DNA of 64,000 nucleotides, taken from the NCBI GenBank assembly GCA_029960065.1, contig JASCOF010000001.1:62001-126000 (forward strand), given 5' to 3'. This stretch comes from Flavobacteriaceae bacterium PS02336. GTDB taxonomy: Bacteria; Bacteroidota; Bacteroidia; Flavobacteriales; Flavobacteriaceae. The notes under the pieces were generated by a model, which worked only from the letters and a program-made list of their open reading frames with translations, made no database searches and was not told the DNA's origin. The position numbers and the translations under genes were made by a program. Positions 55,153 to 63,881 of this stretch are shown piece after piece (positions within the stretch are counted from its first letter, which is position 1; the number at the start of each line of letters is the position of its first letter).

Positions 55153-55468
55153 TTTCGTTAGATTTTAAATTTAGTAATACTTGATCCAATTGGTCAAAAC
55201 GTTGTTCCCAAAGCTTCTTGAATTGTTCCAGCCATTGATCTATTTCTTTCATTTTATCGATTTTGAGCTGATAATAAATCTCTCTGCCCAATTTTTTTTC
55301 TTCCAATAAATCACATTCATTTAATATTTTAATGTGTTTAGAAACGGCTTGTCTTGTAGTTTGAAATTGTTCTGCAATTGCATTTGGTGTCAATGCAGTC
55401 GAAGAAATCAAAACTAAAATTGCTCTGCGTGTCGGATCGGCAATTGCCTGAAATATATCTCGTTTCAT
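55142..55468 (-). CDS. ArsR-family winged-helix regulator
   Basis: The 108-residue protein begins MKRDIFQAIADPTRRAILVL, the standard start of the ArsR group that partners SRPBCC proteins. The recognition helix is FQTTRQAVSKHIKILNECDL and the wing KKLGREIYYQL. It lacks a CxC metal-binding motif, so it is unlikely to sense arsenic or zinc. It likely represses its own operon with the two SRPBCC genes. Confidence 0.9.
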   Translation of the reverse strand: MKRDIFQAIADPTRRAILVLISSTALTPNAIAEQFQTTRQAVSKHIKILNECDLLEEKKLGREIYYQLKIDKMKEIDQWLEQFKKLWEQRFDQLDQVLLNLKSNENEI

Positions 55469-55572
55469 TTTTAATCAAAATTAAGCAACTAATCAGTTGC
55501 AAATATATGCAACTTTTTGATTGCATAATTAAAAAAAGTGAATTATTTTTCATTTAGTAAAAGAACATAAAC

Positions 55573-55603
55573 AAAAAAGGCGCATAAAGTTGCGCCTTTT
55601 TTT
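55573..55603 (-). terminator. Terminator after the 55623-56810 lipoprotein gene
   Basis: AAAAAAGGCGCA and TGCGCCTTTTTT form a 12-bp stem with T-runs, 20 bp past the stop codon. Confidence 0.85.
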
Positions 55604-55622
55604 CTATAATTGTGTTACATAA

Positions 55623-56810
55623 TTATCGTCTAAATTTATTTCTTACGATGATATCTTTAAGTTTGCCTTTTAAATCTTCGCCGGTATCAAACACCATTTG
55701 TTCATTATTCGGAAACGGAACAGGACGTTTAGAAAAATAGTTTTGATAGGTATCTTCGCAGGCATTTCGGTCTCCTTTATATTTCGAATACACATTCTCA
55801 AAAACAAATTCACTGCTAATTGGAAACGTCTGCACCAGCTGATTCGTTTTCAAATCCACATAATCCACTTTTGCCGTAACCTGACAAGATTTAAATTGTC
55901 TGAATTCATAAACCGTTGCACGCAGGATTTTAAAATTATCCACTTTAATTTCTTTCCCTAAACTATCTTTTACAGGCCTTCCGCGACTGTCCAAAAGTGT
56001 TTTCACGCCATCTTTTACCTGTCTTTCTTTACTAAATTCTTTCTCTTTAATTTGCTCAGGCGAAATATAAATATCTCTAAAATTGATGATCAGACTGTAA
56101 TCGTAATTGGTGTTTTTCTGTCTTACACTGTGGTAAACGGTCCATTTATCATTTAAGCCATAGGTTTTAAAATCCAGTAAATCTTCCTGAAGCATTTTCG
56201 GAATCACCATATTGGTTTCATTTTTTGCATAAACATCCACAAAATCAGTTCCCTTAAAAAGGGCATCCGCCATTAATTTTTTGGTGTTTTTATAACCAGG
56301 ATTAATGCTTTCTAAATAAGCAAAATCATCGTAAGCTTTTCTAAAATCCATTTTGTTAGTAGATTTCAAAAGAGCAGAAGCATTTTCATACAAATATTTC
56401 GAAAGCGCATTTTTGCTGTTTACAATTTCATTCGAATAATTATCAAAAGGGAAATAAGCATTTTTTCCCAGCTTTATCAGCTTCAAAGGTAAAATAGGAT
56501 TAATTTTTTCCTGACGGTTGTTCAGTTGCAAATACGTATTGTAAATACGTTCGGCATTGGCAGGATTAGCATCTTTAGACAACATTTCCAGATTACGCAG
56601 ATCTCGGTCTTTCGCTTTCGCAAAAGCCTCTTCGAGTAAGTAAACATAATCTTGTTTTCCTTTAGAGTCTTTATTGGTTCTCAAAGCTTCTACCGCGCGG
56701 TCAATAGCGCCGTCATAATTTCCATCGCTTATTAAAGCTTGTGTCGTTTTAACGCCGCACGAGGAAAGAACCAAAAAGAATATAGAAACGAGTAAAGTAG
56801 TTTTTTGCAT
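55623..56810 (-). CDS. Hypothetical lipoprotein with TPR-like helical N-terminus
   Basis: I start this at 56810 (MQKTTLLVSIFFLVLSSCGV, lipobox SSC, Cys18); an 11-codon extension upstream lacks signal character. The 395-residue protein begins with a repeat-like helical part (ALISDGNYDGAIDRAVEALR ... AERIYNTYLQLNNRQEKI) suggesting TPR-type pairs, then a beta-rich C-terminal part (YSLIINFRDIYISPEQ, TAKVDYVDLKTNQLVQTFP). I do not recognise a named family; an envelope role is inferred from the lipid anchor. Confidence 0.75.
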   Translation of the reverse strand: MQKTTLLVSIFFLVLSSCGVKTTQALISDGNYDGAIDRAVEALRTNKDSKGKQDYVYLLEEAFAKAKDRDLRNLEMLSKDANPANAERIYNTYLQLNNRQEKINPILPLKLIKLGKNAYFPFDNYSNEIVNSKNALSKYLYENASALLKSTNKMDFRKAYDDFAYLESINPGYKNTKKLMADALFKGTDFVDVYAKNETNMVIPKMLQEDLLDFKTYGLNDKWTVYHSVRQKNTNYDYSLIINFRDIYISPEQIKEKEFSKERQVKDGVKTLLDSRGRPVKDSLGKEIKVDNFKILRATVYEFRQFKSCQVTAKVDYVDLKTNQLVQTFPISSEFVFENVYSKYKGDRNACEDTYQNYFSKRPVPFPNNEQMVFDTGEDLKGKLKDIIVRNKFRR

Positions 56811-56883
56811 AGTATCTCTTTTGAAGGTGTAAATATATTTCATTTAACTTTCAACAACTATGCCTTTTTAGAGATTTATTTTA

Positions 56884-56983
56884 AGGAGCAGTAATCCTTG
56901 TTTTCAAAATAACGTGCAGTCCCGCTTTCGCCTTTATCTCTCCATTTCATTACGAGGATATCGGCTTTATCGGGGCTAGATTA
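56884..56983 (+). ncRNA. Candidate structured RNA element, copy 2
   Basis: The stretch starts GGAGCAGTAATCCTTG and ends GGCTTTATCGGGGCTAG, the same framework as 33591-33686 (GGAGC...TCC at the start, GGAT-TC-...-TATCnGGGCTAG at the end) with a different centre (CCCGCTTTCGCCTTTATCTC). It lies between two minus-strand lipoprotein genes. Element identity is inference; it may be a Flavo-1-type RNA. Confidence 0.35.
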
Positions 56984-57022
56984 GTTCATTTAATTTTTAA
57001 AAAGAAATAGTGAAGAGTTCTT

Positions 57023-57742
57023 TTAATTCTCCCAATTTTCAATCAAATTATCTTTCCATAATTTTTGGGCAAATTCTTTAAACACTTTCGGACCTTTTTT
57101 AAACTTTTCATCTAATTTGTATTCACCACCAATAAATTGTTTTTCGCCGTTATCAAGAAGACCAACCTGAACTCTGCTTTCTCCGCGCATTGCATACTTT
57201 TGATTTCCTTCGTACATAATAATTTTCATGTCGCACGGACTCACATCTCCATGACAGGTTGTTTTGTACATAACCCATGTCTCGGCAATTCCGTTGTTGT
57301 TTAAATCAGTAATCTGAAAAGTATTTTTGACAAACGAAGCCACAATATCTACAGGGCAATCCGAAATAAAATCGTAAACTCTCCACGTTTGTTTGACCTC
57401 GTTTCCCGAAACTATAAAATGATAGGCAAATAGTTCAGCATCAGAACCATTAGATTCATGATCAAATTTTTTATTGATGTGATAACCTGTTTCCGTTGTA
57501 ATTACAATGTTATCACCGAGTTTGTCTTTCCAGCGAACAGCATTTTTGACAAATCCTTCGTATTTAATGGAAGACGGAAACTGCGTAGAATCGATTTTTT
57601 CTACTGTTAGAACAAATGGTTCTTCTTTGGTTGGAGTCTCTTTTAAAACAACTTGATTCGCTTCTTTTTTGTCTGGTTTACAATTGGAAAAAAGAATAAT
57701 AAAAACGAATAAAGATAAAATGTTTTTCATAAGTAATTTCAT
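57023..57742 (-). CDS. Hypothetical lipoprotein
   Basis: The 239-residue protein has a lipoprotein-type signal (SLFVFIILFSNCKPDKK); the start may be 57742 or Met5 (57730). The body (DKLGDNIVITTETGYHINKK, AYHFIVSGNEVKQTWRVYDF, TDLNNNGIAETWVMYKTTCH) looks like a beta-rich domain with a calcium-type D-N-N-G loop and two conserved-looking cysteines. No family name recognised. It lies 8 bp from the DUF2314 gene, likely one operon. Confidence 0.7.
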   Translation of the reverse strand: MKLLMKNILSLFVFIILFSNCKPDKKEANQVVLKETPTKEEPFVLTVEKIDSTQFPSSIKYEGFVKNAVRWKDKLGDNIVITTETGYHINKKFDHESNGSDAELFAYHFIVSGNEVKQTWRVYDFISDCPVDIVASFVKNTFQITDLNNNGIAETWVMYKTTCHGDVSPCDMKIIMYEGNQKYAMRGESRVQVGLLDNGEKQFIGGEYKLDEKFKKGPKVFKEFAQKLWKDNLIENWEN

Positions 57743-57750
57743 AATATAAA

Positions 57751-58242
57751 TTAATCTATCTGCATACCGCTTTCGGCATCAAATTGTTTGCGTTCTTCTT
57801 CACTCAATCTGTTTCGTAAAGCTTTTATAGTATAGCCGCCAAATAATTTTCCGTTTTCGATATACATCCAATCGCTGATTTTGGAAGGATCAACATCTAT
57901 ACTGTCACCAGATTTATACTCTTTAACATATTCAGGATCATTGTTTAAAATACCAGAATATTTGCCATCTTTAAAAACAATATTTCCAACCCACATATGT
58001 TCAATACCACTTGAATTTGTAAACTTCACTTTTAAAGCGTGGCTTTCCGTTTTAGGATTTAATAAACCAGCATTAAAATCATCTAAGGTTTCATTTGCCT
58101 TTAATATTGCTGCGTTCATTTCTTTATCTTCACTTTCCACACCATAAATTGTAGGCTCGTTTTCTCTTTCAATTTTATTTGATTCTTTGCAGCTTATTAG
58201 GCAAAGAAGGCTTATTAAAAATATAATTTTTGTTTTCATCAT
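57751..58242 (-). CDS. DUF2314-domain lipoprotein (YegJ-like)
   Basis: The 163-residue protein has a lipobox (LISC, Cys18) and the DUF2314 pattern: EMNAAILKANETLDDF, KVKFTNSSGIEHMWVGNIVF, GILNNDPEYVKEYKSGDSID and DWMYIENGKLFGGYTIKALR. The function of this domain is unknown. It starts one base after the stop of the DinB-like gene. Confidence 0.85.
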   Translation of the reverse strand: MMKTKIIFLISLLCLISCKESNKIERENEPTIYGVESEDKEMNAAILKANETLDDFNAGLLNPKTESHALKVKFTNSSGIEHMWVGNIVFKDGKYSGILNNDPEYVKEYKSGDSIDVDPSKISDWMYIENGKLFGGYTIKALRNRLSEEERKQFDAESGMQID

Positions 58243-58243
58243 T

Positions 58244-58717
58244 TTATTTTATTACTAATTTTTTAATTAAAACAATCTGTCCTAAATGGTAATAACTATG
58301 CTCAATCATGGCATCAATATTTCTTCGATAGGTTCCATACTTTTCATCTGCAAAAAACTGATCTAATTTCTCGTCAGACATTTGTTCGGCAAAAGAGGCA
58401 AATTTTTCTGTATCATTCCAAAATCTGTTTAGAAACTTTTCCCAATCTTCCTGCGAAGAAATAGGAGGAAAGTCAAAGCTGAATTTATCTTTTATATCCA
58501 ATGTTCCTCCTTTAAAAACAGAATTCATTCCGTCAATATAATAATGAATGTGCTGCGCTAAAAGAGCAATAGAATTTACATTTTGAAGAGGAGCAACTGC
58601 AATTTTCCAGTCCAGGTTTTCGAGCTGGTCTTTATAATTAGTATTGGCAACCCAAGTTCCGTTAAGAATAATTTCTCTAAAACGATTGGCAATTTCTAGT
58701 CCACATTTCATAATCAA
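58244..58717 (-). CDS. DinB-like four-helix protein
   Basis: The 157-residue protein is helical and shows the DinB/YfiT metal-site pattern: a His in LAQHIHYYIDG and the C-terminal MIEHSYYHLGQIVLIKK. Family members are thiol-dependent transferases or hydrolases, mostly uncharacterised. It lies between two lipoprotein genes in a same-strand run. Confidence 0.82.
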   Translation of the reverse strand: MIMKCGLEIANRFREIILNGTWVANTNYKDQLENLDWKIAVAPLQNVNSIALLAQHIHYYIDGMNSVFKGGTLDIKDKFSFDFPPISSQEDWEKFLNRFWNDTEKFASFAEQMSDEKLDQFFADEKYGTYRRNIDAMIEHSYYHLGQIVLIKKLVIK

Positions 58718-58738
58718 ATAATTTAATTTACTGTAAAT

Positions 58739-59290
58739 TTATTCCTGCTGAATCCATTCGTATTTTCCGTTTTTCAAGTAAATAATCCCTCCGCCGCAGC
58801 TTTCTTCAGCATGAATAAAGATTCCGTCGTTTGGGAGTTTTATTTTGTCTTCTTCTTTAATTTCTTCTTCGCCCATAATTTCGCCATCATCATTTACATT
58901 GTTCCAGACAATTTCTCCTTTTGGTACTTTTTCGAATATTCCTGCCCAGTCAATTTCATCAAAACCTTGTTCTAAAACAGTATTTCCTAAACCAAGATAA
59001 TCGATTTTTTTTCCATTTCCGTAAAGAATTCTCAAACCGCTTTTATCACTTTTTGTGCTTCGCACAATTTCTACAGTTTCATTTTTTCCGTCTCCGTCCA
59101 AATCACATACAATTTGATTGATTTTATGTTTTTTAGAAATTACAATAGTGTCTTTTTCTTCTATTTTTTGTTCCTGTTTTGGAGTAATTTCTGTAGTATC
59201 TTTTTTTATGACTTGTGAAGTTTCGGTTTTGATTTCTTTTTTACAAGAAATAAGAATTAAGGCAGATAGGAGTAAAATTTTAATTTTCAT
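58739..59290 (-). CDS. Hypothetical lipoprotein
   Basis: I prefer the start at 59290 (MKIKILLLSALILISCKKE, lipobox LISC) over a Met seven codons upstream. The 183-residue protein has a charged Thr/Lys/Glu-rich linker after the lipid anchor, then ICDLDGDGKNETVEIV-like sequence (VCDLDGDGKNETVEIVRSTK), a D-x-D-x-D-x-x-x-E loop typical of FG-GAP/integrin-type calcium sites. No enzyme motif is visible. Confidence 0.72.
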   Translation of the reverse strand: MKIKILLLSALILISCKKEIKTETSQVIKKDTTEITPKQEQKIEEKDTIVISKKHKINQIVCDLDGDGKNETVEIVRSTKSDKSGLRILYGNGKKIDYLGLGNTVLEQGFDEIDWAGIFEKVPKGEIVWNNVNDDGEIMGEEEIKEEDKIKLPNDGIFIHAEESCGGGIIYLKNGKYEWIQQE

Positions 59291-59340
59291 AATTTGTTTT
59301 CTGGCTGGCAAATTTAGTATTGAAGATGGGAACTATTCTT

Positions 59341-60108
59341 TTATTTCAGCAGTTTTGCTATTTCGTTAAGCTTCATTTTTGCTGCAATTTGAACAGGTTT
59401 TTTTCCATACGAAATATCATCGCCGGCATCAAATGTTTCCGGTTTGTTTTTATCTGCACCTTTTTTTAGAAGGTATTTTACCATTTCAATATTATTCTTT
59501 TTTACAGCAATTATGAGTGCAGTTTCTCCGTCGTAATTATTAGAATCTAAAGTCGCTTTATCTAACTTTAAGGCATTCAAAACCTCATAATCAGATTTTC
59601 TGACAGCTTGTTCAAATACCCATAATTTTCCTCTGATATCTCCTTTGTCTTGATTTGCGCCTTTTAGAAGCAGCAATTTTGCGCAGTCATAAAAATGACT
59701 GAAACCAGCGGTGTTAAAAGCTTTTGAGTTCGTTATATTACCGCCTTTCTGAATTAAATACTGCACTATTTCCAAAGTGCCTTTTTCAGCGGCAGTTTCA
59801 ATATACGATTCATCACTTTTGGGTTTATTGATAACTGCTCCGCCTTCAACCAGCGCTTTAACAAGTATTAGGTTGTTTTGCCAGATTGCAGCCTGTATAG
59901 GTGCAATTTTATTATTTGGTTCGTAATTAGCAGGGAATTTTGTGCCAATCATTTTAAGTGCTTTTTGTGTATTATTAGCAAAAATGGCATCATAAAATTC
60001 TTCGACAACTTCTCTTGAAGGAATAACTTGTTTTGGTTTTGCCTGCGAAAAACAAGTGTTCAAAGCAGTAAGGAAAGCGACCATAACAATTAGTTTTGGG
60101 TTTTTCAT
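59341..60108 (-). CDS. Secreted ankyrin-repeat protein
   Basis: The 255-residue protein has a signal peptide (MKNPKLIVMVAFLTALNTCF, then SQAKPKQ) and about five to six ankyrin repeats: APIQAAIWQNNLILVKALVE, ETAAEKGTLEIVQYLIQKGG, FDGETALIIAV-like (YDGETALIIAVKKNNIEMVK) YLLKKGADKNKPE and PVQIAAKMKLNEIAKLL. Such proteins bind other proteins in the periplasm; the partner is unknown. Confidence 0.9.
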   Translation of the reverse strand: MKNPKLIVMVAFLTALNTCFSQAKPKQVIPSREVVEEFYDAIFANNTQKALKMIGTKFPANYEPNNKIAPIQAAIWQNNLILVKALVEGGAVINKPKSDESYIETAAEKGTLEIVQYLIQKGGNITNSKAFNTAGFSHFYDCAKLLLLKGANQDKGDIRGKLWVFEQAVRKSDYEVLNALKLDKATLDSNNYDGETALIIAVKKNNIEMVKYLLKKGADKNKPETFDAGDDISYGKKPVQIAAKMKLNEIAKLLK

Positions 60109-60216
60109 AGTAGGTTATTTTGGCTTAGAAAAATTCAAATTGCTAATATAAAAAAATACGTACAAAACGGGCTTGTTTTTTCTCCTTTAATAGAAATAAA
60201 AGGCGTTTCTATTTTT

Positions 60217-61377
60217 TTAAATGTACTTCAGCCACCAATGTTGATTTTCAGCCTTGTATTTTCCAAAATATTGGCAAGGTTTATAAAGTATGGCAACAAC
60301 AAAAATCCAGATTAAATAAATTATCCCGAGAGAAAGGCCGCTTTCAACACCTTTAGGTCTTCCAAAAGTTCCTGTTGCAAATTCAAACTGAGAAAAACTG
60401 AAACCTTGTAGGTAAAGCATAAAAAGTGTCAGAATATGAATAACATAAAAATGAACGACAAAATAAAACAAAGGCACTTTTCCGTAAACCAAAGTCACTT
60501 TTTTGACTGCATTATGAAATCGTTCAGCAAAGGCAAGCAGTATAAACATAACTCCTAAAGTAACCAAACAGAATAAGAGTGAAGGCGGATATTTGGTCAC
60601 ATTCATAAAAGACAAAAAGGTAAAAACCGAGTCTTTCTGCGTTGTCCATAAAGCTGGATCGCCATAAATATTTATAAAACGGATTATGGTAAATAAGACT
60701 AAAGCACTTAAACCAATTTTGGTGAATAGTTTTTTTCTTTTCTCTTCTGCCAAATCAAAGAATTTTCCAGTAGCAAAACCAACCAGCATAATTCCAAGCC
60801 AAGGAATTGGCGGATATCCCATGATAAAGGCTCTTCCCGAAAACGGAAATACAACTGGACTGAAAAATGGTGTTAAAACAGTTTTTACAGCCGAATTTTC
60901 TGCAAATGGAATTAGCGGTAAAAGATTGTGAAAAAAGAGAATTACCAATCCGATTATTCCGAGTGTTTGGGAACGAATTTTTAATAATAAACTCAAAGCG
61001 ATAAACCCAAAACCAATTGCAGCAATTACTTCGAACAAAAGCGAGTGAAAACCAATATCGAAGAACAATCCAAAATTTACAAGTGTAAATTCAGCTAGAA
61101 GTAGCCAAAGTCCTCTTTTGAGTAAAAACGTTCTGGTTTCTGAAATATTATTTTTGTTTTGAAGCGAAAGATAAACCGAAGTTCCTGCCAAGAAAACAAA
61201 AGTGGGGGCGCACAAATGCGTGATAAAACGCGTAAAAAACAACAAAGGCGAAGTAGTCGCTAAATCGGTTGGACTTTGTGTAATCGAATCGACATGCATC
61301 AAATCCCGGACATGATCGAGAGCCATAATAATCATTACAATGCCGCGAACAATGTCTATTGATGGTTGTCGTTTCAT
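60217..61377 (-). CDS. DUF1624/HGSNAT-like membrane acyltransferase
   Basis: The 386-residue polytopic protein starts with RQPSIDIVRGIVMIIMALDH, the D-x-x-R-G motif shared with the NagX-like protein at 1359-2630, followed by FFTRFITHLCAPTFVFLAGT typical of DUF1624. About ten membrane segments follow, ending in IYLIWIFVVAILYKPCQYFG. It is a distant cousin rather than a close paralogue of the NagX-like gene. Acyl donor and acceptor are unknown. Confidence 0.83.
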   Translation of the reverse strand: MKRQPSIDIVRGIVMIIMALDHVRDLMHVDSITQSPTDLATTSPLLFFTRFITHLCAPTFVFLAGTSVYLSLQNKNNISETRTFLLKRGLWLLLAEFTLVNFGLFFDIGFHSLLFEVIAAIGFGFIALSLLLKIRSQTLGIIGLVILFFHNLLPLIPFAENSAVKTVLTPFFSPVVFPFSGRAFIMGYPPIPWLGIMLVGFATGKFFDLAEEKRKKLFTKIGLSALVLFTIIRFINIYGDPALWTTQKDSVFTFLSFMNVTKYPPSLLFCLVTLGVMFILLAFAERFHNAVKKVTLVYGKVPLFYFVVHFYVIHILTLFMLYLQGFSFSQFEFATGTFGRPKGVESGLSLGIIYLIWIFVVAILYKPCQYFGKYKAENQHWWLKYI

Positions 61378-61446
61378 GAATTTGATTTTTAAATACTTAG
61401 GAGTAAAACTAATAAATTATTTTTAAGTATTTATGATAGAATGAAT

Positions 61447-62076
61447 TTATCTAATTTCTATCCAATCAGCTTTTATATTTGTTCTTTTCGGTATGGCAGG
61501 AACTTCCATTTCGATATATTCTCCAATTAAATTGTTTTCATTGGTCATAAATATAAATTGCAGATTGTTTTTTTCATCTTGCATAAATTCCCAGTTCATC
61601 ATTACATCCTGATTAACTTTAATGTCTGGATATTTTGCAATTATTTCTGCAACAGTAGATTTAGAATTTAGATTATTAAAAGTTTTGATATTTTTGCTTA
61701 TTGCTGCAATCGCTAATATTTCATCAAAATCCCTTTTAGGAATTAATGCTATAATAGGTTCATTTTCTAACGAATAAATATAGGCAGAACCGCCTCCGTC
61801 AAAACCAAAATCGTATGCGTCGGTTTGTGTTTTGTTTAATTGATTTAGGAATTTTTCAGCATCTCTAAGCTTCATTCCAATTTTAATTTCTCCAACCTGT
61901 CCTTTTGATATTTTGAATTTTTCGAAATCAAATTTTGTTTTGTTTTGTTGAGAAAGATCAGATTTTTTAAATTCGGTTTTCTGGTTTTTGGTTATAGGTA
62001 AAACTTGCTTTTCTTCCTTTTTATTACAAGAAATTTGAAGTAAAATTAGAAATAGAACAGTTAATTTTAACTTCAT
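61447..62076 (-). CDS. Hypothetical lipoprotein
   Basis: The 209-residue protein has a lipobox (LQISC, Cys17) and a Lys/Glu/Thr-rich linker, then a globular part containing KIGMKLRDAEKFLNQL and a Gly-rich GFDGGGSAYIYSLE. No named family recognised. It begins inside the preceding membrane-protein gene (4-bp overlap), so the two are coupled. Confidence 0.7.
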   Translation of the reverse strand: MKLKLTVLFLILLQISCNKKEEKQVLPITKNQKTEFKKSDLSQQNKTKFDFEKFKISKGQVGEIKIGMKLRDAEKFLNQLNKTQTDAYDFGFDGGGSAYIYSLENEPIIALIPKRDFDEILAIAAISKNIKTFNNLNSKSTVAEIIAKYPDIKVNQDVMMNWEFMQDEKNNLQFIFMTNENNLIGEYIEMEVPAIPKRTNIKADWIEIR

Positions 62077-62435
62077 GATTTCCTAATTTTCACCTGATAC
62101 ACAATCTCCCAAAAAATTATTGAAAAAACAGCATTAGCAAATATCGCAGTCTTAACCTGATAGGGATCGTAATCGATAAGCAGATGTAAATTAGTAAATT
62201 GCAAAGCTAAGAACAACGACAAAGCAGCAATTCCGACAGCGAAAACAATATTTAAAACAGGTTTCCATTTTAAAGCTAAAAAAGCATAGATAAGATTAAA
62301 AATAGCAAAACCACACCCTAAAGTAACATACGGATCTGTCTTTAATTTTTGCCCTACAGAAAGGAAAAATGAAGTCGCTGTAAGGTATAAAAAGAACAAG
62401 ATCGAGTAAAGTAAGATTCGTATTTGTGGTTTCAT
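62073..62435 (-). CDS. Hypothetical four-helix membrane protein
   Basis: The 120-residue protein has four hydrophobic segments (ILLYSILFFLYLTATSFFLS; VTLGCGFAIFNLIYAFLAL; PVLNIVFAVGIAALSLFLAL; TAIFANAVFSIIFWEIVYQV). No catalytic motif is visible. It overlaps the lipoprotein gene downstream by 4 bp. Confidence 0.7.
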   Translation of the reverse strand: MKPQIRILLYSILFFLYLTATSFFLSVGQKLKTDPYVTLGCGFAIFNLIYAFLALKWKPVLNIVFAVGIAALSLFLALQFTNLHLLIDYDPYQVKTAIFANAVFSIIFWEIVYQVKIRKS

Positions 62436-62520
62436 TTGGATATTTTTTATGATGAAATTTTTTTTACACGAAGATAATACTAAATGTTGAATGTTTTTTA
62501 ATGATGATTCGACAGTCTTT

Positions 62521-62816
62521 CTGGATAAACTAAGGCTTTCGCCCTTTCAGGGCTTTAGTTGTATCAGTTTTATGCATAATGCGTTGCATTATGTTTTTTC
62601 TTTGGCTCTTTCAGAGCTGTAGGAGTTACTATTTTTAGGCATAAGGTGCTGCATTATTTTTTTGCTTTGGCTTTTCAGAACTTATTTAGAATGTTTTATA
62701 TTTATGCACTTATTTAGTAATCTTTTTAGATGGACTGAAAGTCCAAAAGCTAAAACGAAGTGCATGGCACTGCGAATTCAAAACTCAATTAAGATTACCC
62801 TGAAAGGGTAAAATCA
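62521..62816. repeat. REP-like cluster in a 390-bp gene-free gap
   Basis: Units built on GCATAA-n-GnTGCATTAT followed by T-run and CTTTGGCTnTTTCAGAnC occur at about 62570-62619 and 62636-62683 (66-bp period). A partial unit lies at 62531-62557 (GGCTTTCGCCCTTTCAGGGC), and a degenerate inverted unit at about 62729-62778 (GGACTGAAAGTCC...). The cluster ends with ACCCTGAAAGGGT (62797-62809). Mixed orientation and small palindromes are typical of REP/BIME-type elements. No gene lies in 62436-62825. Confidence 0.65.
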
Positions 62817-62825
62817 AATTAATTG

Positions 62826-63275
62826 TTATTCTAAAATTGTCTCCACTTTAGTTTCAGATTTTTCCTTTAATGGACTATCTGCTTTCAAACTCCAAATCAC
62901 TAAAAATTTACCTTTAGCAATATATTCCTCCGGATGCTCATCTGTTGGTTCGCCTGCTTTTCCCCAAAGCAAACCTTGCAGGAATCGGTCGCCTTTAAAA
63001 ACGTGATCAAATTCAAAATACATAATAGAGCCTTTGTCTCCTTTGTTTTTAAAACTCTGTATGGCTTTACTTTTTACCGTTCCAACAATATTGCTGTAGG
63101 TTTCAATGTCAGTATAAAAGTTGCAAGCCTGGGGAGTTACACAAATCTGACCATCGATGGGTGTGTAACCTTTTGGGATTTCTTTTGGTTTTAGTTTTAA
63201 ATCGGCGACAGTTTGGCTGAATAAATTGTTTGTGAATAGTAGGAATAGTGTTGATAAAAGAATTGTAGGTTTCAT
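62826..63275 (-). CDS. Hypothetical secreted protein
   Basis: The 149-residue protein has a signal peptide (MKPTILLSTLFLLFTNNLFS, cleaved near QTVAD). The mature part has two cysteines close together (CVTPQAC) and a stretch YSNIVGTVKSKAIQSFKNKG then MYFEFDHVFKGDRFLQGLLW, suggesting a small beta-barrel-like domain. No named family recognised. Confidence 0.7.
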   Translation of the reverse strand: MKPTILLSTLFLLFTNNLFSQTVADLKLKPKEIPKGYTPIDGQICVTPQACNFYTDIETYSNIVGTVKSKAIQSFKNKGDKGSIMYFEFDHVFKGDRFLQGLLWGKAGEPTDEHPEEYIAKGKFLVIWSLKADSPLKEKSETKVETILE

Positions 63276-63331
63276 AAGTTTTGGGATTGGGATTATAAAG
63301 CTATAATAGAAGTTTTATTTGTATCTGTTTA

Positions 63332-63802
63332 TTAGGTAAATCGTTTGTAAAATTGTTCGCTGTCTTTTGTGTCAATTACAATTGTTTTTGCCAGTAAATC
63401 TCCAAGTCTTTGATTATATTGAGTGTTTTTTATCAGTATAATTCCCAACAATCCAAAGAACCATAAATCAAGAATATCAAACATATGTCTTTTAAAAGAT
63501 TGCCACAAAGTTAGATTTGTTGTTTTGTTGTCTTTTATAGATAAAACTTGTAAATCAAACATCAGATTGCCAAGAGTTCCGCCAAATTTGACTTCAAAAC
63601 CAATTAGATAACTAAACCATATCAGTGCATTTACCAATGCTGGAAAACCATTTAATTGATATCCATTTTCAATTTTTTCACCAAAATAAATAAATAAAAC
63701 AATTGTAACTCCAATCAATAAAGTATAATCAATTAATCCTGCGAATATTCTCTTTCTAAGATTTGGTTTTGTGGCTATTTGTTCTGGGGTCATTTTGGTC
63801 AT
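63332..63802 (-). CDS. RDD-family membrane protein
   Basis: The 156-residue protein has the RDD signature near its start (LRKRIFAGLIDYTLLIGVTI: Arg followed by Asp), three hydrophobic segments, and GGTLGNLMFDLQVLSIKDNK, the family's second block. RDD proteins are suspected transport or envelope-stress factors. The start may be 63802 or Met4 (63793). Confidence 0.88.
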   Translation of the reverse strand: MTKMTPEQIATKPNLRKRIFAGLIDYTLLIGVTIVLFIYFGEKIENGYQLNGFPALVNALIWFSYLIGFEVKFGGTLGNLMFDLQVLSIKDNKTTNLTLWQSFKRHMFDILDLWFFGLLGIILIKNTQYNQRLGDLLAKTIVIDTKDSEQFYKRFT

Positions 63803-63823
63803 TTTGGTCTTTTTAGTTTACAA

Positions 63824-63857
63824 AAAAAGCACAAAATAAAATGTTATTTGTGCTTTT
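63824..63857 (-). terminator. Terminator between the RDD gene and the gene at the right edge
   Basis: AAAAAGCACAAA pairs with TTTGTGCTTTTT on either side of a short AT loop. It ends the minus-strand gene at 63882-64000. Confidence 0.8.
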
Positions 63858-63881
63858 TTAGAATTTTATTTTTTGAGAAAA

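Noticed and set aside
55142-55468. Arsenic-resistance regulator
   Set aside because: No metal-binding cysteine motif and no arsenic genes nearby; it is the SRPBCC-linked ArsR type.
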